In this document: positions 48,082 to 58,583 of the stretch, piece after piece
How positions within the stretch are numbered: position 1 is the first letter of the stretch
Layout: every line of letters starts with the position of its first letter
NCBI GenBank assembly: GCA_021613535.1
Contig: CP075493.1
Coordinates: forward strand, 1,426,001 to 1,490,000
Direction: 5' to 3'
DNA from: Adineta vaga
Taxonomy: Eukaryota; Rotifera
Length of the DNA stretch: 64,000 nt
Program-made: the position numbers and the translations under genes
Notes under the pieces: model-generated
Told to the model about the DNA's origin: nothing
The model's input: the letters and a program-made list of their open reading frames with translations, nothing else
The model's database searches: none

Positions 48082-49401
48082 ACAAATAACTTTATTACGT
48101 CTTGTTTTTTCTTTGCTACCTGTGTTTAGTTTGGAATGTTTTTTTCTACACACTAAAACAAAAGAACACTTGATAGTAATCACCATGAATCATTTTCTTT
48201 TTCTTGACAATTATTCATTTCAAAATAGAATCACCAGCAAATTTTGATGCAAAGATATTTAAAAGTATTCGCCATTGTAATGTGGAGTTCATTTATGATG
48301 ACTGTTTACTTGATAATACTTGCCTCTTTTAATAATAGATCATAAATATTATGTGTAGAATCTAATAGTTTGAATTTCGTGCTAACCAGTTGTCAATTAG
48401 ATACTACCGGATAACTAAAGCAATTTTTATTACAGATTACTCATAAAAATCCGACAATACGTCATATTTGCAGGGCATCATGTCGTACTCTGCTTGGTCT
48501 TTTACTAGCAGGACAGAATATTTTTCTTTCTTTTTCGATTTCCCTGCCAAGGTACAGTATAATACAATAGGACGGGATGCGAAAATATTACTCTGCGTTT
48601 ATCTCTGACACTTATGAATGTATACATGTTGATCATTTTTTGAATTTAATAAGAACAAAACAATATGAAAGAAAATATTTCTAAAATAAACTAGGAAGAG
48701 AAGATTATTGAAATTCGAAGATATTCTTATTGAGAATTTTCTTTTTCAGCGGAGTGTTTTTCTGACAATTCTTTTTTTTTCCCTCGAAGCATTTCAAAAT
48801 GTCTTTTTATCTTGTCTGTGAGTGAAATTCTTCAAGGATAAGTATGAACTGTATTGTTCAAATAAAATTTACAACGTTTTCTTTAGAATAATCCTGTTTG
48901 TTTCCGATTGAGAGATGATTGTTTTCATAAGCTTCTTTCTCTCTCTACATCACCAGCTCTAGCGATTCAAAACGCTAATAGGCTTTATTATGAAGATGAT
49001 TTTTAATCCGACCCTATTTCAAAGAAAATAATAACAAGCATCGCTGATTGAGGATTTAATAAACATCTTCTATTCTCTTCTTATTCTGAAACTTGATTTA
49101 TTCCTTACAAAATAATTTTACTCGACTTTGAACAACAAGTTTATTTGAAGGAAAAACGTTCATATAGATGTCTCTATGATGAGATACGGGCAAAATAACT
49201 AATTATATCAACTCGATATCTATATAGAGTAGAATAAGAAATCATTGGTCTGTAGTAAAACACATTGTTCTTTGTTTAGATTTGGCTTCAGAAATTTCTG
49301 AAAGAAGACATCGTCTCATTCATATCAGTTCTTATGTCATGTTACAACGTTTCTAAATTAATAATTTTGACTATATCAGATTTTTCTTTTGTCGAATAGT
49401 A
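48082..49401. other. Intergenic 1.3 kb
   Basis: AT-rich sequence with poly-T runs. The frame at 48059-48247 overlaps the Tim10 end and has no support. No RNA gene or repeat recognised. Confidence 0.35.
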
Positions 49402-50390
49402 ATGGCAAAAAGAGAAGCAGCTCAAATAACCAAAGAAAAAATTTCAAATCTGGCTTTCGCCGATGCTCATGGTAAGTTTATTACTGAAGAGAACTAAGCA
49501 ACTGTTTTGATGATCTTTTTCAGGTAGCGACAATGAACAACACGCTTCATCATCTGCAAGTGATCATACGAGCCCTCGGGTTCGCCCAACACTAGTTCTG
49601 AAAATCCTCATCCCAATGAATAATCTAGCTATTCAAGTCAATCTCAATCTGAACTTATTGATCGTTCCAATGAAGTTCACACTGCTCATTTCGAGTGTTT
49701 AGATGATTTTGTTTCAGCCGATCGTGTACCATCGGCGAGTAAGCAGAAGGAAAAATAGTCGACATCGAATAAAAGAGTCAACCTATACAATATACGAACA
49801 GGACGGTTGTGTATAGACTAATCAATATTTCTGTTCAATGTTAAAGCAGCATCAATTTTGACGAAGAGAAACGAGAAGGAATGGAAGATAAAAAGCAGAC
49901 GTTCAACCAAATCTTGAAAAAATAAATTGAGCGATCATTCTTTTGCCTTCTTTAGAGAATGTTGACAAGAGATGACAACGATGCAATATTGCCAGTATAT
50001 CAACCGGTTGAAACACAATCGATTGTAAGTTTAGATGAATATCAATGCATGAATGATCCTAGAAAATTCTATTTTTAGAGCATACCAATGAAAGACAACA
50101 AGGAAGTTCAGACGTGTATTGACTCAGAACACTGGAAAAATGTCGATGATTTAAACCAAATTTTCAATCAAAAACTGCTTGTGGAAAAACGTCAACAGCA
50201 AGTCGAATATGTGCAAATATTATCTAAACTAAGAGTGGAAAATGTCAAAGCACTCTGTGAAAGAGACGAGGCTCTGGCAAAAGTTGAATTAATTACTGCG
50301 AAATGTGATCTTTTAACTTTAAATGAAAGCATTCGATTAAAACGAATAAAAGAAGATCACAAAAACGTCAACAACAACATTGAATCGTAA
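49402..50390 (+). pseudogene. Coiled-coil protein locus, partly decayed
   Basis: Exon-like pieces are visible: 49402-49471 (MAKREAAQITKEKISNLAFADAHG, donor GTAAGT), 49524 onward (SDNEQHASSSASDHTSP), about 49958-50026 (MLTRDDNDAILPVYQPVETQSI, donor GTAAGT), and 50079-50390 (SIPMKDNKEVQTCIDSEHWKNV, then a coiled coil LSKLRVENVKALCERDEALAKVEL...). The second piece is broken. Its sensible continuation (PSGSPNTSSENPHPNE, stop, SSYSSQSQSELIDRSNEVHTAHFECLDDFVS) lies in another frame and holds a stop near 49620. So either a gene that has lost function or one with splicing I cannot resolve. I recognise no family. The last exon alone could still encode a roughly 100-residue coiled coil. Confidence 0.4.
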
Positions 50391-51205
50391 ATGTATTTTT
50401 TTGTCAGTATGTTTTGGACATCGAATCAACTCTATCTTGATGTAAAGTATTTTGATATTTCGCATGCTAAATAAAATATGACTCATTAATAGATTTCAAG
50501 CGTTTTTGAAGAATTTCACAAAAATATCCTTTGTAGAGCATAGTCAATTGATTGCACAGTGTCTCACATCGATAAAAATGTTACTACTCAAGGTGCTTTC
50601 ATTGTTAACTTGAGAATAGTAGATAATTAATGTAATTTGTAAGGATTAGGTAGTGTATATGTCTCATTTCTAATCGCTTAATGCTATGAATCTATTGATT
50701 TCGCTATATCACAAGTATTTTTATTTTTCTTCAATGAATTATTTTTTTGATGATCGACAATCGAAAATTAAATGGTAAATTAATTTTAAAAGTCACTATC
50801 GTTTAGTTAGCGCATTGTAATTCATATTGAATTGATTGTATGTTGACTTTCTCGTCTTTAGGATTTGGGTGGAGATGTGAGCATAAATATTTACAGCATC
50901 ATCACGCACACTCACTCTGATTTTGACATGACTAGAAGTAATACACCATCGAATATTTAGAATTTTTGTTGACTTCATCTTTTCATTCATCCATTCATTT
51001 TACCTTTGAATGAACTGGATTCAAAGAATTTTTTATAAATTTATTATAATAGTAACGCTCATCCTCTGGATTAGCTGACCCTTTTCTGAAAGAATGATAA
51101 CAGTACTCAGTAACACCTGCAAGGTGGACCTGGACTTAACGGAACCCGATCCAAGCAAACTTTATACATAAAACCTTTTTAAAAGTGTTTTTCATCTTTT
51201 CACAA
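50391..51205. other. Intergenic region with GTGAG-type words
   Basis: About 815 bases. TTGGGTGGAGATGTGAGC at 50870-50890 and CACACTCACTCTG nearby resemble the patch at 5760-5840. Around 51110-51160 is a short GC-richer piece (GGTGGACCTGGACTTAACGG) of unknown origin. Confidence 0.3.
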
Positions 51206-51346
51206 TTTCAAAGTATCATTAAATCATTTATTGAAAGAGAAAAGCAAAAAAAAGTACTGTTTGTAAATATTCATGGATCTGATCGCTTGATACTTCTCAA
51301 AAATGCATTACTCGTACGTATTTTCCTTCCTATAAGGCACTTAAAA
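51206..51346. repeat. Dispersed repeat, left copy
   Basis: About 140 bases (ATTTCAAAGTATCATTAAAT ... CCTTCCTATAAGGC) that recur at 56796-56936 in the same orientation, with about a dozen differences. The two copies bracket the three-unit membrane-protein gene. There is no clear reading frame common to both, so its nature (relic of a transposon or gene) is open. Confidence 0.75.
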
Positions 51347-51589
51347 AACGTCTAATCGCTCGTCGACTTTCCCCACTCAGTTACTCGCGACTAGTCGCTA
51401 ACGCTCATGGCATTTTTTCTATTTTCCTTTCAATCATGTGAGTGTAGTGTAAGAGATTCGCTCATCATAGTAAATCAATTCATAACCGAAAACTGAAAAA
51501 CTTTACATAATCGCGTCGTGTCCAGTAAAGGTTTCGTTTTCAGGAAACAGAACTTTGCCGGATTCGTTCTCGTAGATCATCAATTAAGG

Positions 51590-51655
51590 GTGTGGGTGTG
51601 GTGAGGGTGGGAGTGAGTATTAGATAGATGTAGTATCCACACCCTCAAGATTTTA
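51590..51655. repeat. TGTGGG-like G-rich tract
   Basis: GGGTGTGGGTGTGGTGAGGGTGGGAGTGAG, followed some 25 bases later by CCACACCCTCA in the other orientation, so a small imperfect hairpin can form. TGTGGG is, to my knowledge, the telomeric repeat reported for the bdelloid Adineta vaga. An (AT)n microsatellite follows at 51679-51700. Confidence 0.5.
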
Positions 51656-51782
51656 CTACAGATCATACTGGACGCTATAATATATATATATATATATATT
51701 CATACGCTTAGAGACAAAGATTAAGTTTGTAACGTACAAAGATAAAGATACAATAAGCTTAGAAGATTATAACAATCATAGT

Positions 51783-54700
51783 TTATTGTTTATTATTTTC
51801 ATTCTCTGGGATTATCTTTTTCATCTTCCATTTTCGAATACAATATGCAATTAATTTAACAACTATTGGTACAGTAAATTTTAACACTGTAACTAAACCA
51901 CCAACTAATCCGATCAATGTCGTAATTATATAAATGAGATCATTTCTTGTTTCGTAAGTATAAATACATTTAGATGGTTGACATTTTTTATAATAAATTT
52001 CATATATTGCTTGTACATTCCATTGATCTATCATTAATTTCTCAACAAGATCATTAACTGTTGAATTTACATAATGATCACTTGATAATAATGGATCAAG
52101 AGGTGTTACGATTAATGATGAATTATATGACATGCCAGATTGAATTGTATTTATACAATTTTCATCATATAAACATTCAAGTGTTGATCGAAGTAATGAT
52201 TCAATTATGTAACATCCAGTATAAAAGCCTGGTATTTTGTTTAATTTAATGTCACCAGTTTGATCTAAAGTATAAGCTTGATCGACACATAAAGATGAAT
52301 ACTGACAATTACAGTTATTGTAAAAATATGGTGAATGACTGATTGTATATCCATCAGGTCCAATAAATAATTTATCAGTTGATATTCGTCCAGACATAAG
52401 AGCATTACTTCGAGTTGTTTCACGAATAATTGAAAGGGATGACCAAAAATCATTCATCGTAAATTTTTTAAATTGAGCAATTAATGCTTGATTTTGATAT
52501 TCAAATAAATCAGCAGGTGTTACTGATGCACTTACATATTGATTTGAATAGAATCTATTCAAACTATCGGAAATTATTTTAGCCGCCGAATTGCAAAAAC
52601 CTCTTAAGATATAAAATATATATATGAAACTTATTCGAAAATCCTTAATATGGATAGATGACGGAATGCTTCTCGATAAGTATTCAATCCATTGATCAGA
52701 CACGAACATACTTGAACAAATTTGATGTAATGTATAATTAACATGAACAATATCTTTATAATCAATGGCGATCTTCGTACATGGACATGTTAATGTTTGA
52801 GAATGTGTATGATTAAGATGAGAATATTCTTCAAATGAAGGTGTTGCAATACTAACTGTTTTACTGATAGTAATGATGGATGTGTAAAGAAGAAGAATAG
52901 CTAAAGATAAGATGAATAGAATGATGAATAATCGTGTAGAAATAATTTCATTTCGAAGTTGATGTTGATCAGTTGAAGGTGGAATAGATGGAAATAGATT
53001 GAAATTTTGTAAAAATTGTTTTAATTTGTTGAATAATCTCACAATTCGTTCATATTTGGTTAATACTATAAAACAAAACAAAACAAAACAAGTACATCTC
53101 TGAAATATGGATGAAACAGAATCAAAATTGAATCTTTAGTTCTTATTAATTTCTTTAACTTACCGATTAATGACTGTTCCTGTTGTTGTTGTTGTTGCTG
53201 TTTTTTCTTCCTCACAATCATTACTACAAATGGGACAACAATTTTCAGAACTGTAACTAAACCACCAACTAATCCAATTAATGTTGTTATTATATAAATA
53301 AGAGTATTTCTCGTTTCATAACTATAGATACATTCAGATGGTTGACATTGATTATAATAGTTTTCATACAGAATCGACGAATTCCATATTTCAATCATTA
53401 AGCTTTGAAGAATTTCATCAAAAGTCGAATGAATACGATAATGACTTGGTAGTGATGAATTAAGAGCTTTTACTTCAAATGATCGATACCAAGGCCAAAA
53501 AGATACAAGTATATTAGTACAATTTTGATCATAAAAGCATTGAAGTGTTGATTGTAATGTTGCCTCAAGAACGTAACATCCAGAATAAATACCTGGAACT
53601 GTAAAATTTGGTCTGGGATTTGGAGCATTATAAATATAAGATTTGTCGGTACATTTGGGTGATAATTGACAAGAACAATTAGAATATATCATCGATCGAC
53701 TCACAGCATATATTGATGTTGTTGACTTGACGAACATAAAATTACTGTATACCGAAGTAGCTAAAGCATTACTTTGAGTTGTTTCTCGAATCATAGATAA
53801 TGAAGATAAGAAATTATCAATCATTGAGGATTTAAATTGATCAATTACTATTTTAGTCTGATATTCAAATACATTATTCGGTACAACTAATGCACTAATA
53901 TATTCATTTGAATAGAATCGACTCATGCTATCTGAAATTGTTTCCGTCACCAGTTCGCAAAAGCCTTTAAAAATTTGAAATATTAGCGTAGCTTTTGTTC
54001 GAAAATCTTCAAAAAACACAGCTGGAAGTTTTACAAAATCAATATATGTAATCCATTGATCAGATACGAACATACTTGAACAAATTTGATGTAATGTATA
54101 ATTAACATGAACAATATCTTTATAATCAATGGCGATTTTCGTACATGGACATGTTAATGTTTGAGAATGTGTATGATTAAGATGAGAATATTCTTCAAAT
54201 GAAGGTGTTGCAATACTAACTGTTTTACTGATAGTAATGATGGATGTGTAGAGAAGAAGAATAGCTAAAGATAAGATGAATAGAATGATGAATAATCGTG
54301 TAGAAATAATTTCATTTCGAAGTTGATGTTGATCAGTTGAAGGTGGAATAGATGGAAATAGATTGAAATTTTGTAAAAATTGTTTTAATTTGTTGAATAA
54401 TCTCACAATTCGTTCATATTTGGTCAAATCTAAAAAATAACAAGAAACTATGTTACTAATCGCATTTCTCTTAAAAATCTCAAATTTCTAAATCAATCAG
54501 CTGACGACACTATATTGTTAATACGAAGAATGTCACATCTACTCACTGATTGATGTTTGTTGCTTTTGTCGTCGTTTGCTTCTAGCAATCTTCACCACGA
54601 ATGGGACAACAATTTTCAGAACTGTAACTAAACCACCAACTAATCCAATTAATGTTGTTATTATATAAATAAGAGTATTTCTCGTTTCATAACTATAGAT

Positions 54701-55807
54701 ACATTCAGATGGTTGACATTGATTATAATAGTTTTCATACAGAATCGACGAATTCCATATTTCAATCATTAAGCTTTGAAGAATTTCATCAAAAGTCGAA
54801 TGAATACGATAATGACTTGGTAGTGATGAATCAAGAGCTATCGCTGTGATTGGTGACGGATTTATTATTAGAGACTGTATAGTATTGATACAGTTTTGAT
54901 CATAAAAGCACTCAAATGTTGATTGACGTAATGCTTCGATTGCATAGCAGCCAATATAGAAACTTGGTACTTGAAATAAAATAGTACGATTTGAATAAAG
55001 AATAAATGTAGATTGTAAGACACATGTATACGAAGTCGTGCAAGAGCAATTATAAAATTTTCTATATGCTGGATATAGAACAATAGAATTTCCCCATGAC
55101 TCCAATACATAACCTGTAAACAAACTTGACATCAAAGCATTACCTTGAGTTGTTTTACGAATCATAGATAAAGACGTTAGAAAACTATTAATCACTGACA
55201 ATTGAAATTGTTTAATTATTGTTTGTAGTTGAGATTCAAACAAATAGAGAGATATTACAGATGCACTTACATATTGATTTGAATAAAATCTATTCAAACT
55301 ATCGGAAATTATTTCACGGATCAATCTACAGAAGCCTGTTATGGCTTGGAATGTAAATGAAGCTGTTACTCGAAAATCATAAAAAGAGAGATCAATCGTA
55401 GTATTACGTAATGTAAGAGAGATATATGTAATCCATTGATCAGACACGAACATACTTGAACAAATTTGATGTAATGTATAATTAACATGAACAATATCTT
55501 TATAATCAATGGCGATCTTCGTACATGGACATGTTAATGTTTGAGAATGTGTATGATTAAGATGAGAATATTCTTCAAATGAAGGTGTTGCAATACTAAC
55601 TGTTTTACTGATAGTAATGATGGATGTGTAAAGAAGAAGAATAGCTAAAGATAAGATGAATAGAATGATGAATAATCGTGTAGAAATAATTTCATTTCGA
55701 AGTTGATGTTCATTTGTTATAGATTGCATGGACGGAAATAAATTCAATTTTTGTAGATAAGATTTTAATTTTCTACATAGTTGATTTATTTTCTGACGGA
55801 TAGTCAT
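51783..55807 (-). CDS. Three-unit concatenated two-pass membrane protein
   Basis: I read this as one gene of three large exons. Unit A is 55807-54547 (ATG start), intron 54546-54430 (GTGAGT...TTTTTTAG); unit B is 54429-53164, intron 53163-53066 (GTAAGT...TTTTATAG); unit C is 53065-51783 (TAA). Both introns are phase 1 and join in frame (TSI-N-LTKYER and SLI-V-LTKYER), giving 1,269 residues. Each unit has a basic cytosolic head, a membrane helix (LFIILFILSLAILLLYTSII), an ectodomain of about 290 residues, a second helix (LIYIITTLIGLVGGLVTVLK) and a basic tail. Ectodomain marks are CPCTKIAIDYKDI, HQICSSMFVSDQWI, GFC, NCxC...C, GCYxxE...CxYDxNC, CQPSxCIYxYETR, and many N-glycosylation sites. I recognise no named family; I believe similar hypothetical proteins are common in bdelloids. 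Two-pass topology with a cysteine-rich ectodomain recalls trimeric channels (P2X, DEG/ENaC), but no family motif is proven. Separate genes cannot be fully excluded. Confidence 0.7.
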
Positions 55808-56572
55808 ACCTATAATAAGATATTTAAAAAAGAATTCTTCTTAAATTGATATTGATTTGTTAAAGTTACGTTAACATACTTTCTTTTGCTGAAAAATGAT
55901 ACAAATGTTAACTTAATTATATAAATATTTGGCAGAGAGAAATGGAAATTAGTTTTTACCAATAGAAAATATGTATAGCGATGAGTTATATTGTATGGTA
56001 TAGTAGAAACTTTCCATCGAAACTATTATAGATTGACAATTACACAGTAGAATTTAAAGATGAAATTAATATACGACTTAATGATTTTCTTCTGTATACC
56101 ATAATTTGATATATTATTTTGCTTTTTTGAGTATGTGTACTTCATGAGAAATATATTTTGTCATGTTTCATATAAATACTTTATTGTTTCCATAGAAATT
56201 GCTGTGTTTTTGCTATAACAGTAACATATTAATGAGTTCAGAGAAAATAAAATAGAAAAAGCAATATACTTTGTCTTTTACGGACAAACTTATGCGAACT
56301 GCGCATTTTTTTAAAGACTATCAAAAATTTTAAGGAAAAACAGACGTATTCGTTCTCGGATTGTCTTAGTTATAAATTAATATGTATGTAAATAACAGAG
56401 GAAGAAAAAACCTGTTCAGCAGTGTATGATTTCGAAAATCACATATAAACGCGTGTCTGTGTACAACTGCGTATATAACAACCTTCTGTCATAACTTTTT
56501 CTCCATTTGATTTGATTCGATACAAATGAGATCGTAATGGAATTCTAGTCGATCGTCAGTCAGTATGGTGAC
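55808..56572. other. Upstream region of the three-unit gene
   Basis: About 765 bases. On the minus strand TTATTATAG ends three bases before the unit A ATG, so a 5' UTR exon or spliced leader is likely. AT-rich with no recognisable further unit. Confidence 0.4.
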
Positions 56573-56794
56573 ATGAGGGTGTGGGTGTGGGTTTGAAGTA
56601 TCTTTATTGCTTTCTACCTCACCAACACCCAGACCCTATAGATGCACGAGAAGATGGGACAATTAGATATAGCAATTGGATATTATGAAAAGGCTTTGTC
56701 GTATACTGATTCACAACTATCGAGTGATTGATTATGACGGTGAGGGTGTGGGTGAGGTAGAAAGCAATAAAGATACTTCAAACCCACACCCTCA
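56573..56794. repeat. Inverted repeat with TGTGGG units
   Basis: Left arm 56573-56631 and right arm 56739-56794 are near-perfect inverted copies: GAGGGTGTGGG, then TTTGAAGTATCTTTATTGCT, then TTCTACCTCACC. The left arm has exactly one extra TGTGGG unit. The spacer of about 107 bases carries the TPR scrap. The arms could form a long hairpin. It looks like a fold-back or MITE-like element, or a palindromic end-joining product of telomere-like DNA. Confidence 0.8.
56642..56731 (+). pseudogene. TPR-repeat fragment
   Basis: The spacer of the inverted repeat reads MHEKMGQLDIAIGYYEKAL followed by SYTDSQ and a stop after 29 codons. The spacing of G, A, Y and A-L residues fits one tetratricopeptide repeat as in kinesin-light-chain-like proteins. 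There is no room for a full protein, so it is a captured scrap. Confidence 0.5.
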
Positions 56795-56795
56795 T

Positions 56796-56936
56796 TTCAA
56801 AGTATTATTAAATCATTTATTGAAAGAGAAAAGCAAAAAAAAAAGTACTGTTTGTAAATATTCATGGATCTGGTCGCTTGATACTTCTCAAAAAGGCATT
56901 ACCCGTACTTATTTTTCTTCCTACAAGGCTCTTATA
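56796..56936. repeat. Dispersed repeat, right copy
   Basis: Second copy of the repeat at 51206-51346, same orientation, starting two bases after the inverted repeat. The two copies differ by scattered substitutions and a 2-base length change in an A run. Confidence 0.75.
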
Positions 56937-57030
56937 GTTGGAATACCTTGTAGACTTTTATCGACATCAATCGAAATATTTATATCCTGCTATCGTCATA
57001 TGCAATCATCAAATAAAATACAGAAGTAAA

Positions 57031-57335
57031 CCGATGCGTAGTTGTTGCGGGAGTAAATCGTTACGGATAAGCTAATAATTGTATTAGACTTCTATGTTGA
57101 CAATCAAGAAATGATATACATTGCTGGCTCTGCTAACAATCGTATTCAAAAACAGTCCAAAGATAATTTCACGGGTACGATCGTTATCAACGGAAGTTTG
57201 TCAGCTGTTCATTCAACATATAGTCGAACACAGATTTGGAGGCAAGATTTTAAAGCTTTAGTTAGCCCTCAACAAATACAAAGAGCTTCAAATGATTCAT
57301 TATACATTTATTCCAATTGGGATTCTCTATTTTAA
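57031..57335 (+). pseudogene. NHL-repeat protein relic
   Basis: VVVAGVNRYG, a stop, ANN in one frame, then LDFYVDNQEMIYIAGSANNR (57089-57150) and a TGTIVINGS-like piece in another. The pattern (VVAGxNGxG...NQL..P.GVYVDNQExVYIADxxNNRIQKW) is that of NHL beta-propeller repeats, which are abundant in bdelloid genomes. A frameshift and stop separate the parts, so it is not functional. The end (SPQQIQRASNDSLYIYSN) may be a further worn repeat. Confidence 0.55.
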
Positions 57336-57650
57336 GAGAAGAATGGATCGAAAATTGAGCATTTTACTTGTCCAAGTTAGTAAATCATGATTTGTCTTGA
57401 ATATGTAAATAGATGAAGATGTGGCTATGAAACATCAGTTGTGAGTTTAATATGTACCATTAAGTTTATATAAGTTTATTTGATTTACTTTAAATTATGA
57501 TGATTTTTGAAAAATGATCTCATCTTGTCTAAACTTCGTAAATACCTATTCTCAATTTAACTAACAATCTCATCGAATAATATCGTCAAATGACAACACA
57601 TTATAACTTATCTTGGCGAATATGTATGATGATTTCTTTTTTCCGTCTTT

Positions 57651-58056
57651 ATGGGTGCCATTTCATCTATATTTTCACGTTCAACGAAAACAAGAAAATG
57701 TAGTACTCAAGAATGTTCTGTTATCACTGATAATACGCCTGTTGGTTATTATAAACCAAGTGCTGTTGAAATGAATTTTACAAAAGAGTGTAATTGGATA
57801 AATTTATATTCTGAAAAGAAGAACGAAAATGAATATTGGGGTTACTATTGTGACAATGTCGGTACAAAACAATCAAAGATTGCTTCAAATCCCGGTGAGA
57901 TTCGTCTGCGATGTACTTCTATTCTCTTTTTTTTTTCATTTCTAAAAAATTTATTCTTAATAATAAACGAGAATGTTTTAAGATTGACATTTTAATAAAG
58001 AAAAGGAAAGGAATGTATGTTCAGAAAAAGTAAATAAATGTTTCATGACCGATTGA
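57651..58056 (+). CDS. Unknown small protein, two exons
   Basis: Start ATG at 57651; exon 1 to 57894 (AATCCCG, donor GTGAGA). The best acceptor I see is TATGTTCAG at 58024, giving an in-frame end EKVNKCFMTD and a TGA at 58056, 91 residues in all. If the intron is not used, the frame runs on to 57995 with a hydrophobic tail that reads like untranslated sequence. MGAISSIFS resembles an N-myristoylation start (MGxxxS). The product has six cysteines and a WGYYCDN segment. I recognise no family and the gene may be a fragment of a longer one. Confidence 0.35.
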
Positions 58057-58583
58057 CCAATGTCTATCATTGGTCGGATTTATTTACCAACTTATAATAG
58101 AGAAATTTCATTCTAAAAGTTGAATCTCTCTATGTTTGCTTAACCCGTAAAAATGAGATTTTTTTCATTTAAAAGGAAAAAGAGATGAAATTACATCGAT
58201 TGAACCGTATACGGATGTATGTGTGTGTGTTTGGAAAAAAAAGATGATTAAAAGTCTGTGTAAAATAAAATGTAATGTCCATAATGTCGGCAGAATGCAA
58301 CGGTATCCTCTCATCTGCCTTGCCTTGTTGGATTAACTGTATATATATATCTCTTTCTCTCATCTCTAATTGTTGACTGAAACGACGAGACAGAAGATTT
58401 TGATATTTCAACCAATTGACCTTGTTCTTTTCGCTAATGATGGTCATCCGGAAGAGAAAAAGGAAAAAAAAGAATTGATAGATATATAAACAACCAATCC
58501 CTCCCACATTTTTCCTTCTTTTTTTCTTTCTCTCTCTCTCTCTCCCTCGTTTCTTCATCATTACCAAGAAGAATCAATCATCA
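58057..58583. other. Upstream region of FoxA-like gene 1
   Basis: About 530 bases with a (CT)n microsatellite at 58523-58546 just before the gene, likely in the promoter or 5' UTR. Minus-strand frames here are low-complexity shadows. Confidence 0.35.

Noticed and set aside
51783-54427. Units B and C as independent genes
   Set aside because: Neither has an ATG before its first membrane helix; the apparent starts are TTG codons. Both are preceded by acceptors that join in phase to the previous unit.
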